10,436 nt of DNA, from NCBI GenBank assembly GCA_963933975.1, contig CAWVWE010000043.1, positions 1 to 10,436 of the forward strand, written 5' to 3'. Position 1 is the first letter of the stretch, and each line of letters begins with the position of its first letter. The DNA comes from UBA10364 sp905182675 (GTDB lineage: Bacteria > Bacteroidota > Bacteroidia > Flavobacteriales > Schleiferiaceae). Of this stretch, positions 1-6,662 are shown one piece after another. Position numbers and translations under genes: made by a program. Below the pieces are notes generated by a model. It did not search any database. It was not told where the DNA came from and was given only the letters and a program-made list of their open reading frames with translations.

Positions 1-103
1 AGTTATAGACGTTATAAGAGTAGTTGTCAAGAGACAAAAAAACCATATACCTTTTCCATCATACCCCGTATTTACAGGTAAACAAATATTTTTGCATTTA
101 GTA

Positions 104-134
104 TTTCGGTAATTCAAATAGCGGCTTATATTTG
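104..134 (+). promoter_or_regulatory. Bacteroidota-type promoter for tRNA-Phe
   Basis: TATATTTG at 127-134 is a perfect match to the Bacteroidota primary sigma factor -7 element TAnnTTTG. TTTC at 104-107, 19 bases upstream, is a 3-of-4 match to the -33 TTTG element at the expected spacing. Transcription would start near 139-141, leaving a leader of about 10 bases before the mature tRNA 5' end at 150. Seen: the motifs and spacing. Inferred: promoter activity. Confidence 0.7.
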
Positions 135-149
135 CCGTCCTCTTACGGA

Positions 150-222
150 GGTGATGTAGCTCAGTTGGTAGAGCAAAGGATTGAAAATCCTTGTGTCGGC
201 GGTTCGATTCCGTCCATCACCA
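150..222 (+). tRNA. tRNA-Phe (anticodon GAA)
   Basis: The 73-base sequence folds into a full cloverleaf. The acceptor stem GGTGATG (150-156) pairs with CATCACC (215-221). The D stem is GCTC/GAGC (159-162/171-174). The anticodon stem AAGGA/TCCTT (176-180/188-192) closes the loop TTGAAAA, with anticodon GAA at 183-185, which reads phenylalanine codons UUU and UUC. The variable loop is five bases. The T stem GGCGG/CCGTC (198-202/210-214) has one G-T pair and carries the loop TTCGATT. The discriminator base is A222. The 3' CCA is not encoded (CAT follows), so it must be added by CCA-adding enzyme. A strong promoter lies just upstream and an intrinsic terminator just downstream, so this is a single-gene transcription unit. 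Confidence 0.97.
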
Positions 223-226
223 CATC

Positions 227-257
227 AAAGCCCTTCAGTTTACTGAGGGGCTTTTTT
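227..257 (+). terminator. Intrinsic terminator of the tRNA-Phe unit
   Basis: AAAGCCCTTCAG (227-238) pairs with CTGAGGGGCTTT (243-254), with one G-T pair and the loop TTTA. A run of six T follows at 252-257. It starts five bases after the tRNA 3' end, so it ends the tRNA transcript. The run of A on the other side of the stem is short (227-229), so it looks directional for the + strand. Confidence 0.88.
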
Positions 258-342
258 ATTTCAACACCCTACTTAATAAAAAGTGGGGAGCACGTGAATT
301 ATAGCGTGTTACAAACACCATATTGCAAGAGATTTATTTTCA

Positions 343-355
343 ACTCAAATTGAGT
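343..355. repeat. Perfect 13-base dyad (ACTCAA-A-TTGAGT)
   Basis: ACTCAA (343-348) and TTGAGT (350-355) are exact inverted copies around a single A. The centre is 43 bases upstream of the start codon of the duplicated-domain gene at 392. The one-base spacer makes a stable RNA hairpin unlikely, so a DNA-level operator for a dimeric regulator is conceivable. No regulator is encoded beside it, and a short A/T-rich dyad can arise by chance. Confidence 0.25.
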
Positions 356-391
356 ACCATTTCCTGAACGAGTCCGTGTAACCTAAAGAAT

Positions 392-991
392 ATGACTGAG
401 TTAAACTTCTACTACCCTTTTGCAATGTTTGCCCAAAATGTCAATCCAATTTTCATTGAAGCAATCTGGGGAAACAAAAAAAATGACGACGGCACGTTGG
501 CTGCTGAACTTCATAAAGCCCAATGGGAGGATTATCTAGAGATTTTCAAAGACAATACGGTGTTGACTTTTCTGTATTTCTACATGCACAGCGAAACAAA
601 CGACCAGCGCTTAATGGATCAGTTCATTACACGCAAATATGACACGCTGATTGAAAAAGAGTTGGAGGAAAGAGAGGAAAACGAGATTGCCACGGAGATC
701 ACAGAGCTTAATTATTATTACCCTATGTCCATGTTCATTCATAACGTCGACCACCATTTCATAGAAGAAGTTTGGGGTAATGACCAGTGGTATCAGGGCA
801 AGCATCTCTCCACTCACCTCATCAATAAGTGGGAATATTATTTTCTTCAAAAATCCAGAGAAAACAACAAGCAAACTTTCGTGCAATTCTATGTGAAACT
901 CAATAGTCACTGGAGAAGACAGCTGGATCGCCATATTGCAGCTCTGTACACAGAAAAAATCGCATCAGCTCATGGTAGAGTAGTCAGATAA
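392..991 (+). CDS. Uncharacterised protein with two tandem copies of one ~80-residue domain
   Basis: This 199-residue soluble protein is not one I recognise. It has no signal peptide or membrane segment. It consists of two related halves, residues 2-79 and 104-182. TELN, YYP, MF, NV, FIE and WGN recur at an offset of 102 residues, then W-E-x-Y and TF-x-x-FY recur, with 17 identities in the first 27 aligned positions. A charged Glu-rich, probably helical linker (about 83-103) joins the copies. Conserved aromatic residues (Tyr, Trp, Phe) dominate the shared positions, suggesting a packed core or a ligand surface rather than a catalytic triad. The ATG at 392 is chosen because the first repeat starts directly after it; the leader is A-rich with no Shine-Dalgarno site. 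The gene stands alone between the tRNA terminator and a small gene. Function is unknown; the coding call is well supported by the protein-level duplication. Confidence 0.85.
   Translation: MTELNFYYPFAMFAQNVNPIFIEAIWGNKKNDDGTLAAELHKAQWEDYLEIFKDNTVLTFLYFYMHSETNDQRLMDQFITRKYDTLIEKELEEREENEIATEITELNYYYPMSMFIHNVDHHFIEEVWGNDQWYQGKHLSTHLINKWEYYFLQKSRENNKQTFVQFYVKLNSHWRRQLDRHIAALYTEKIASAHGRVVR
395..628 (+). repeat. Domain copy A of the duplicated protein
   Basis: This segment encodes residues 2-79 and aligns with copy B at 701-937. Shared landmarks in copy A are TELN (2-5), YYP (7-9), MF (12-13), FIE (21-23), WGN (26-28), W45-E46-x-Y48 and TF-x-x-FY (59-64). The DNA of the two copies has diverged strongly while the protein pattern is kept, so the duplication is old. 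Confidence 0.8.
701..937 (+). repeat. Domain copy B of the duplicated protein
   Basis: This segment encodes residues 104-182 and aligns with copy A at an offset of 102-103. Its landmarks are TELN (104-107), YYP (109-111), MF (114-115), FIE (123-125), WGN (128-130), W147-E148-x-Y150 and TF-x-x-FY (162-167). About 17 further residues after the repeat form a basic C-terminal tail. Confidence 0.8.
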
Positions 992-1017
992 GACCTTTAT
1001 AAGCCCGTCATAAGCAC

Positions 1018-1055
1018 ATACACATTGGTGTATCACAGCGTATTGACTAGTGATA
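1018..1055 (+). other. Overlapping, mutually exclusive small inverted repeats
   Basis: ATACAC (1018-1023) pairs perfectly with GTGTAT (1028-1033) around the loop ATTG. TATCAC (1031-1036) pairs perfectly with GTGATA (1050-1055). The two stems share bases 1031-1033, so only one can form fully at a time. They lie between the stop at 991 and the next start at 1150. No T run follows either stem, so they are not standard terminators. Any role as an alternative RNA fold is a guess. Confidence 0.25.
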
Positions 1056-1149
1056 TCAGCGGTTTCATGTGTTCATAACTTGGAATTTACAACCCATTCA
1101 TGGCATACATTTTACTCGAAATTTGAACAAATTGCTTACCCCCTGTAGT

Positions 1150-1362
1150 ATGCACCCTTTAAAAAAAGACGAATACAAATTGTTGAATCGCATGAAGTTT
1201 GAAGCCAAAAATGTGCTTGAACATCTAAATCGTGTGGCTGAAGACAGTAAAAAAATCAATCAACAAGAAGTAGAACGAAGACTTCTAGAGATTGGCAGAC
1301 ATTCTATAGAATTGGCTCAAGTTCAAAGAGCTATCGACTTGGAAATTCAAAAAAATCGGTAA
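1150..1362 (+). CDS. Small helical hypothetical protein
   Basis: This 70-residue protein is very rich in Lys, Glu, Arg, Gln and Leu. After an N-terminal MHP it looks helical almost throughout, with hydrophobic residues spaced as in an amphipathic or short coiled-coil helix (for example L11, L12, V22, L23, L26, V29, then V42, L46, L47, I49, I54, L56, V59 and I63). It has no signal peptide, Cys pair or membrane segment. I do not recognise a family. The same frame opens upstream with a GTG at 1069, which would add 27 residues. That extension lacks the charged, helical character of the rest, so the ATG at 1150 is preferred. No Shine-Dalgarno site or clear promoter is seen for either start. It could be a small structural or regulatory protein. 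Coding status rests on composition and an uninterrupted frame only. Confidence 0.6.
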   Translation: MHPLKKDEYKLLNRMKFEAKNVLEHLNRVAEDSKKINQQEVERRLLEIGRHSIELAQVQRAIDLEIQKNR

Positions 1363-1418
1363 TTGAACTTCTAGCGTTTAAACAGAACCTTGTTTTTCGA
1401 ACGTTTAACGTAAACACC

Positions 1419-2135
1419 ATGAAAACCGTATTTCATCCTTCATCCCAGAGAGGAAAGGCCAATCACGGCTGGCTCAACAGCCGACACAGCTTCAGCTTCG
1501 CAAATTATCATGACAGCTCAAAGATGAACTTTGGCTTGCTTAGAGTCCTTAATGATGATGTGGTATCTGGCGGACAAGGGTTTGGCCAGCATCCTCATGA
1601 GAATATGGAAATCATTTCTATTCCCCTTTCCGGTGACCTAAAGCATGAGGACAGCATGGGTAACAAAACGGTGATACGCGAAGGAGAGATTCAAGTAATG
1701 AGCGCCGGAACTGGCATTTTTCACAGCGAATACAATGCTAACAAGGAGCAGGCTGTGGAGTTTTTACAGATTTGGATCTTTCCTAGGTCTCAAGATATTC
1801 CCCCACGTTACGATCAAACCGAGCTTAATGACCTTCATTTGGCTAATAAGTTACACCAGGTTTTGAGTCCCAATCCAAGTGATCAAGGAGTCTGGATACA
1901 TCAAGATGCTTGGTTCCATATAGGAACGTTTAACGAAGGCATTGAAACAGTTTACCCCATAAAAAAAGAAGGCAACGGTATATATGCTTTCGTTCTTGAA
2001 GGTTCCTTCGATATAAATGGACAGCGCTTAGAGAAAAGAGATGCCTTAGGTATCTGGGAGACATTAGAACTCTCCATTCACTCACAAGATCTAAATAGCC
2101 GTCTACTGCTTATTGATGTTCCTATGGCATTCTAA
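1419..2135 (+). CDS. Pirin family protein (bicupin, putative quercetin-dioxygenase-like)
   Basis: This 238-residue cytoplasmic protein has the full length of bacterial pirins such as E. coli YhhW. The N-terminal cupin holds the metal site: H58 and H60 in the QHPHENMEI segment, then H102 and E104 in the GIFHSEY segment. These match the three His and one Glu that bind the metal (iron in characterised pirins) in this family. Other family hallmarks are R22-H-S-F-S-F near the start and the G-LKHEDSMGN stretch (about 72-82). A second, metal-free cupin fills roughly residues 135-238. YhhW and human pirin show quercetinase activity in vitro, but the physiological substrate is unknown, so the enzyme name should not be carried over as fact. 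The ATG at 1419 gives the standard MKTVFHPSSQRG N-terminus. It has no obvious functional partner beside it. Confidence 0.93.
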   Translation: MKTVFHPSSQRGKANHGWLNSRHSFSFANYHDSSKMNFGLLRVLNDDVVSGGQGFGQHPHENMEIISIPLSGDLKHEDSMGNKTVIREGEIQVMSAGTGIFHSEYNANKEQAVEFLQIWIFPRSQDIPPRYDQTELNDLHLANKLHQVLSPNPSDQGVWIHQDAWFHIGTFNEGIETVYPIKKEGNGIYAFVLEGSFDINGQRLEKRDALGIWETLELSIHSQDLNSRLLLIDVPMAF

Positions 2136-2179
2136 TAGTCGAACTTAAAACGACGGGAACAAACTTGAAACAGGAATGT

Positions 2180-2187
2180 TAACTTTG
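2180..2187 (+). promoter_or_regulatory. Putative -7 element for the mvaA-kinase unit
   Basis: TAACTTTG is a perfect TAnnTTTG match placed 20 bases before the ATG at 2207. Transcription would start near 2193, giving a leader of about 14 bases. No convincing TTTG -33 element is present 19-21 bases upstream (the sequence there is GGGAAC), so the call rests on the -7 box and its position. Confidence 0.5.
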
Positions 2188-2206
2188 TTGACTTAAACGC
2201 TGCGCC

Positions 2207-3538
2207 ATGATGGAACCTATTAAAGGATTCTCAAAACTTTCTAAAGAAGCCAAACTACAATGGCTCACCACGAACAACTTCGAGGACTCTGAAGAAGCTC
2301 AAAAAGTATTTAGAACGTATTGGCACGAAGACGGTGATCTTCAAAAAAAGCATGATGAGTTCATTGAGAACACCATGACTAATTATTTCATGCCTTATGG
2401 CGTAGCTCCTAACTTCGAAATCAACGGGAAGCTTCATACTATTCCAATGGCCATAGAGGAAAGTTCTGTCGTAGCTGCTGCTTCAAAAAGCGCGAGTTAT
2501 TGGAAAGAACGTGGAGGATTCAAGGTAGAGGTGATTTCTACCGAAAAAATTGGTCATGTCCATTTCATGTATGAAGGTGATGCCACCCCACTCTTCGATA
2601 ACATCCATCTTTTAGAAGAGCAGTTAAGGGCAGTTACAGCTGAACTTACAGCTAATATGGAAAGTCGTGGTGGCGGGATAACATCCATTACATTGGTGGA
2701 TAAAAGGCCGCAATTAGCACATTATTTCCAGCTAGAAGTCTGTTTCGAAACCTGCGATTCCATGGGAGCTAATTTCATCAACTCCAACCTCGAAGTAATG
2801 GCTGGCTCACTAGAGCAATTTGCAAAGGATCACGTTCAACTTGAAGCGAATAAACTGGAAGTCGTAATGCGTATCCTGAGTAATTACACCCCTCATTGTA
2901 TAGTAAAAGCTAGTGTAAGTTGCCCCATAGCACAACTAGAGAGTGAAGGGATTTCAGCCGCAGAATTTGCGCGGAAATTCAAACGAGCCATTGATATTGC
3001 GAATGTGGAACCGTACCGCGCTACAACACATAACAAAGGAATCATGAACGGTATAGATGCCGTCGTAATTGCCACAGGAAATGATTTCAGAGCAGTGGAA
3101 GCTGCGTGTCATACCTATGCATCAAGAAGCGGAAAATACAAGAGTTTGACACATTGTACTATTGACAACGATGTGTTTACGTTCTGGATAGAAATTCCAT
3201 TAGCACTTGGGGTCGTAGGAGGATTGACTAAACTTCATCCATTGGTCGTGAAATCACTAGAAATGTTAGGTAAGCCTAATGCTCGCGAGTTGATGGGGAT
3301 TGTTGCGGTGAGTGGACTTGCTCAAAATTTCGCTGCACTAAGAGCTCTCGTAACGACTGGCATCCAAAAGGGTCATATGAAAATGCACCTGATGAATATT
3401 CTGACTCAGCTAGAGGCTACTCTTGAAGAGAAGCAAGAAATCGCGGCATTCTTTAAGGACAAGGTCCCACATCACAGAGAGGTCGTTAACCACTTCTGTG
3501 CGGTAAGAGGAGTGCCTATACCCACAGTTAAGAAGTAA
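2207..3538 (+). CDS. mvaA: Class II hydroxymethylglutaryl-CoA reductase
   Basis: This cytoplasmic, 443-residue enzyme interconverts HMG-CoA and mevalonate with a nicotinamide cofactor. It has the size of class II bacterial enzymes (about 430 residues) and lacks the membrane anchor of class I. Catalytic residues are all visible: E85 in PMAIEESSVVAAAS, K276 in THNKGIMNG, D292 in ATGNDFRAVEA and H389 in GIQKGHMKMH, matching E83, K267, D283 and H381 of the Pseudomonas mevalonii enzyme. The substrate-loop signature DSMGANFIN is at 183-191. The N-terminal GFSKLSKEAKLQWL is the usual start region. Two ATG codons (2207, 2210) stand together; either could be used. The class name 'degradative' comes from P. 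mevalonii. In flavobacteria the same class is thought to feed isoprenoid synthesis, and the kinase gene five bases downstream fits that direction. Confidence 0.97.
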   Translation: MMEPIKGFSKLSKEAKLQWLTTNNFEDSEEAQKVFRTYWHEDGDLQKKHDEFIENTMTNYFMPYGVAPNFEINGKLHTIPMAIEESSVVAAASKSASYWKERGGFKVEVISTEKIGHVHFMYEGDATPLFDNIHLLEEQLRAVTAELTANMESRGGGITSITLVDKRPQLAHYFQLEVCFETCDSMGANFINSNLEVMAGSLEQFAKDHVQLEANKLEVVMRILSNYTPHCIVKASVSCPIAQLESEGISAAEFARKFKRAIDIANVEPYRATTHNKGIMNGIDAVVIATGNDFRAVEAACHTYASRSGKYKSLTHCTIDNDVFTFWIEIPLALGVVGGLTKLHPLVVKSLEMLGKPNARELMGIVAVSGLAQNFAALRALVTTGIQKGHMKMHLMNILTQLEATLEEKQEIAAFFKDKVPHHREVVNHFCAVRGVPIPTVKK

Positions 3539-3543
3539 TCTTT

Positions 3544-4440
3544 ATGGTGGTTAATTATAAAGCACATGGAAAGCTTCTTCTCACCTCAGAGTACGCAATA
3601 ACACAGGGAGCACAAGGACTTGCTGTACCCACGAAATACGGCCAAAAACTCAACTATATATCGTCTGATAATAACGAATATATACGCTGGGACGCTAAAG
3701 GGGAAAATGGTAAAACCTGGTTCTGGGTAGAGTTTGATTTAGATTTTAAAATAATCAATACCTCAGACCTCAAGGTGGCATCTACCTTAATAAAGCACCT
3801 AAATATCATTCGAGGCAAGACAGCTATTTTAGACCAACCTGGCTTGTTCACCACAACGCTCGATTTCCCCACGGAGTGGGGGCTTGGTACTTCGAGCACA
3901 CTCATGAGTTTATTAGCACAATGTGCTGAAGTAGATGCACTATCGGTATTCAGAGTTGCCCATGGAGGCAGTGGCTATGACTTGGCCTGCGCAACGGCAC
4001 AAACCCCAATAATTTATCAACTCGATGGGAGTACACCCGTTGTAAAAACCGCTTCAATCAATTTTGATTTTAGCGATGATATTGGGTTCGTATACAGCGG
4101 CAACAAACAACTTACCTCGGAGAGTCTGGATTTGGTCGAAAAGAAACCTTTCCAGCAACACCAAATTAAACGCTTTGATGACCTCACCCATGCCTTCCTT
4201 CATTCCAGTTCAATGGTAGAGTTAGAAGAGGTTATTATTGAACATGAAACTCTAATTAGTGAACATTTAAATATTCCAAAAATTAAAGAAACCATTCTAG
4301 CAGGTTTCCCCGGTCAAGCAAAAAGTTTGGGGGGATGGGGAGGAGATTTCGTTATGGTTACACGCTTGAATGCTTCAAAGAATTGGCTCCGTGATCATGG
4401 CTTTAAGGTGGTTTTCCCTTTTGGAGACCTTATCCTTTAA
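3544..4440 (+). CDS. GYDIA-family GHMP kinase (likely mevalonate-pathway related)
   Basis: This 298-residue cytoplasmic protein has the GHMP kinase fold. The N-terminal GKLLLTSEYA (9-18) corresponds to the substrate-side GKLLLxGEY motif. The ATP-binding loop is PTEWGLGTSST (109-119), equivalent to PxxxGLGSSAA. GYDLACATA (144-152) is the variant of the GYDIA signature that names this flavobacterial family. The C-terminal motif 3 is SLGGWGGDFVMVT (261-273). The ATG at 3544 lies five bases after the HMG-CoA reductase stop, so the two are almost certainly cotranscribed. Known: GHMP kinases include mevalonate kinase, phosphomevalonate kinase and diphosphomevalonate decarboxylase. Inferred: because mevalonate is made by its neighbour, this protein probably acts on mevalonate or a phosphorylated derivative. 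The exact substrate cannot be read from the sequence, and the loop departs from the classic form by having Thr-Ser-Ser-Thr where Ser-Ser-Ala is usual. Confidence 0.9.
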   Translation: MVVNYKAHGKLLLTSEYAITQGAQGLAVPTKYGQKLNYISSDNNEYIRWDAKGENGKTWFWVEFDLDFKIINTSDLKVASTLIKHLNIIRGKTAILDQPGLFTTTLDFPTEWGLGTSSTLMSLLAQCAEVDALSVFRVAHGGSGYDLACATAQTPIIYQLDGSTPVVKTASINFDFSDDIGFVYSGNKQLTSESLDLVEKKPFQQHQIKRFDDLTHAFLHSSSMVELEEVIIEHETLISEHLNIPKIKETILAGFPGQAKSLGGWGGDFVMVTRLNASKNWLRDHGFKVVFPFGDLIL

Positions 4441-4481
4441 GGCGACATCATAAAGGGCATAATAATTGGTACTTTTAAAGA

Positions 4482-6662
4482 ATGAGAAAAACTCTGTTGA
4501 TTGCCTTACTATTGCTGATTACCCCTGCTGTTTACGGGGCTCACTTGGTGGGTGGAGAGATTTCTTATAAATGTGTAGGTTCAAACGCCAGTGGGAATAT
4601 TTATCAAATTCGTCTGATCGTTTACAGAGATTGTAATTCATCAGGAGCGGCGTTTGATCAAGCTGCACCTGTGACCGCCTATGGTGGAGCTTCTCAAAAC
4701 ATTATTGTACAGACGGTTAATATTGCACGAGGAGCCATCGTAGGAATACCCGCAGTTGTCGCAAATCCCTGTCTTCAAACACCTCCAAACGTATGCACAG
4801 AGCGTGCTACGTATACGACGAATATTGTTTTAGCACCTAGTACACATGGATATACCATAGTTTACCAAAGGTGCTGCAGGAACCAAACTATTAGTAACGT
4901 CGCTAACTCTGGGAATTGGGGATCAACGTACCACATTACTATTCCACCTCAGGATAGCATTTGTAACAGCTCCGCGAGTTTCACATCTGACCCGCCTATT
5001 GTCATGTGCAAGGACGATAGCCTGAATATTGATTTTTCAGTTCAGGAACTAGATGGTGACTCCGTATACTACTCTATGTGTCAACCCTTAACTGGAGGTT
5101 CTCAAAATAGTCCCGCACCAAACCCACCGAGTGCACCGCCTTACACTACCGTACCTTTTGTATTTCCTTACTCAGCAGCTTACCCTATGCCTTCTAATCC
5201 GCAGGTAGCGCTAAATGCAGTATCAGGAATTCTAAGTGGAACGCCTATAGGCACAGGACAGTATGTATTTGCTATTTGTGCATCCGAATATGACTCCAAC
5301 GGAGTATTACTATCCACATTAAGGCGTGATTATCAATTTAATGTTACTACGTGTCAAAGTAATGTAGTCTCCGATCCAACGCCACAAATTTATCAGCCAA
5401 ACACCATTTGTAATGGTACCACTATTACGTTTACAGACAGTTCATACAACGGGACAGATTACCTATGGCTTTTCAACGATCCTAACAATCCCGGCGCTTC
5501 TTCTACGCAGCAAAGCCCAACGTATTCCTTTCAGGACACAGGAACCTATACTGTGCAGCTTATATTGAATCCTGGATGGCCTTGCACGGACACAGCAGAG
5601 GTGACCTACGAACTATATAATCCTGTAAATCCAGCATTCTCTTTTTCTGGACCTGTTTGTTTTGATGAGAATCTAATCACTTTTCAAAACCAAAGTTCAA
5701 ATGGTGGGCTGGCAACAGCCACATGGGATTTTGGCGTTAATGCTTCTACCACAGGTTTTGTAGGATGGAATCCGCCCCCTATTGTCTTTAATACCTGGGG
5801 AGATCAGATCGTTACTTTGACTATAGAAGAACAGGGGTGTGAGGATACATTTACGGATACAGTGCGCATTTACAGGAGACCTGAAACGGACGTGACCGTT
5901 CAAAATCAGGTGGGATGTGCTCCGTTTACCGTAGAGTTTTGGGACAGCACAGTGACGGATGGACAAATTATTTATAATTGGGATTTTGGAAACGGTGTAT
6001 TAAGTAACGACAGTGCTCCTGTCTATACCTATTTCAACCCTGGAACCTATGACCTCACACTCACCATTTATTTTATTGAGGGATGTACTGATACAATCAC
6101 CGTAGAGTACAACGATTTCATAACCGTTCACCCCTCTCCGACCTCTTCGTTTATAGCGGATCCTTACACGACCACTATTTACACCTCTAACATTGAGATA
6201 ACAGACTTGGCAGCAACGCCCTCTGATGACATTATTACGGCAATGGGGGATGGCAGTCTGTACTATAATTTAAAAACCTTTAATCATAGCTATTCAGATA
6301 CGGGCTGGTTTGAGGTAGAGCACGTGGTCATCAATACTTTTGACTGTCCAGACACCACCACGGCCATGATCAGAGTAAATCCAGAGACCTTGGTATTCGT
6401 ACCTAATGCCTTTACTCCAAACGGTAATGAGACAAATGAGATATTCAAGGTGACTGCCGTTGGAATTAAAGAATTCTCACTCACCATTTTCAGCAGGTGG
6501 GGCGAAGTGATGTTCGAAACATTAGATCCTTCTGTGGGATGGAACGGAAGGTCAGCCACCGACAAGGAGGCTATCGAAGGGGTCTATACTTGGCATGTCT
6601 TTGCTAAAGGCCAAAACGATAAGGTAATTCAGAAAAAAGGCTATCTGACACTATTTCGTTAA
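4482..6662 (+). CDS. Secreted PKD-repeat protein with T9SS type B (gliding-motility) sorting domain
   Basis: This 726-residue exported protein starts with a signal peptide: K3, a hydrophobic core at about 5-16, and likely cleavage at VYG|AHL after residue 19. The mature N-terminus HLVGGEISYKC and the YQRCCRNQTI stretch (128-137) are recurrent in large Bacteroidota surface proteins. Residues 20-290 form this Cys-rich module, ending in an Ig/cadherin-like stretch (about 240-290). PKD-like domains follow at about 306-378, 383-463 and 467-550; the last two keep the WDFG core. A degenerate one lies at about 553-632. The end (637-726) is a T9SS type B sorting domain with FVPNAFTPNGNE, FSRWGEVMFET, WNGR and EGVYTWHVFAKG. 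There are 18 Cys, an even number, all after the signal peptide, suiting disulfides outside the cytoplasm. Role unknown: surface adhesion or binding is plausible. It starts 41 bases after the kinase gene; cotranscription is possible but the roles are unrelated. Confidence 0.93.
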   Translation: MRKTLLIALLLLITPAVYGAHLVGGEISYKCVGSNASGNIYQIRLIVYRDCNSSGAAFDQAAPVTAYGGASQNIIVQTVNIARGAIVGIPAVVANPCLQTPPNVCTERATYTTNIVLAPSTHGYTIVYQRCCRNQTISNVANSGNWGSTYHITIPPQDSICNSSASFTSDPPIVMCKDDSLNIDFSVQELDGDSVYYSMCQPLTGGSQNSPAPNPPSAPPYTTVPFVFPYSAAYPMPSNPQVALNAVSGILSGTPIGTGQYVFAICASEYDSNGVLLSTLRRDYQFNVTTCQSNVVSDPTPQIYQPNTICNGTTITFTDSSYNGTDYLWLFNDPNNPGASSTQQSPTYSFQDTGTYTVQLILNPGWPCTDTAEVTYELYNPVNPAFSFSGPVCFDENLITFQNQSSNGGLATATWDFGVNASTTGFVGWNPPPIVFNTWGDQIVTLTIEEQGCEDTFTDTVRIYRRPETDVTVQNQVGCAPFTVEFWDSTVTDGQIIYNWDFGNGVLSNDSAPVYTYFNPGTYDLTLTIYFIEGCTDTITVEYNDFITVHPSPTSSFIADPYTTTIYTSNIEITDLAATPSDDIITAMGDGSLYYNLKTFNHSYSDTGWFEVEHVVINTFDCPDTTTAMIRVNPETLVFVPNAFTPNGNETNEIFKVTAVGIKEFSLTIFSRWGEVMFETLDPSVGWNGRSATDKEAIEGVYTWHVFAKGQNDKVIQKKGYLTLFR

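Noticed and set aside
24..37. Inverted repeat TTGTC-AAGA-GACAA followed by A residues
   Set aside because: Only five base pairs. Read on the - strand the T run precedes the stem instead of following it, and on the + strand it is followed by A, so it fits neither a terminator nor a recognised promoter.
132..353. 73-codon open frame on the + strand
   Set aside because: It runs straight through the tRNA-Phe gene and its terminator; its translation is just the tRNA sequence read as protein.
611..934. 107-codon open frame on the - strand
   Set aside because: It is antisense to the duplicated-domain gene, whose repeated protein pattern shows that the + strand frame is the real one.
2138..2154. 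GTCG/CGAC inverted repeat after the pirin gene as a terminator
   Set aside because: Four base pairs, a nine-base loop and no T run.
2255..3075. Two 60-codon - strand frames (2255-2437, 2893-3075)
   Set aside because: Both are antisense to HMG-CoA reductase, which is recognisable over its whole length.
4470..4477. TACTTTTA resembling a -7 promoter element before the T9SS gene
   Set aside because: It lacks the final G, has no -33 partner, and lies only four bases before the ATG, too close for a normal leader.
5697..6565. Two - strand frames of 89 and 91 codons (5697-5966, 6290-6565)
   Set aside because: They are antisense to the PKD and sorting-domain part of the T9SS substrate and show no protein-like pattern.
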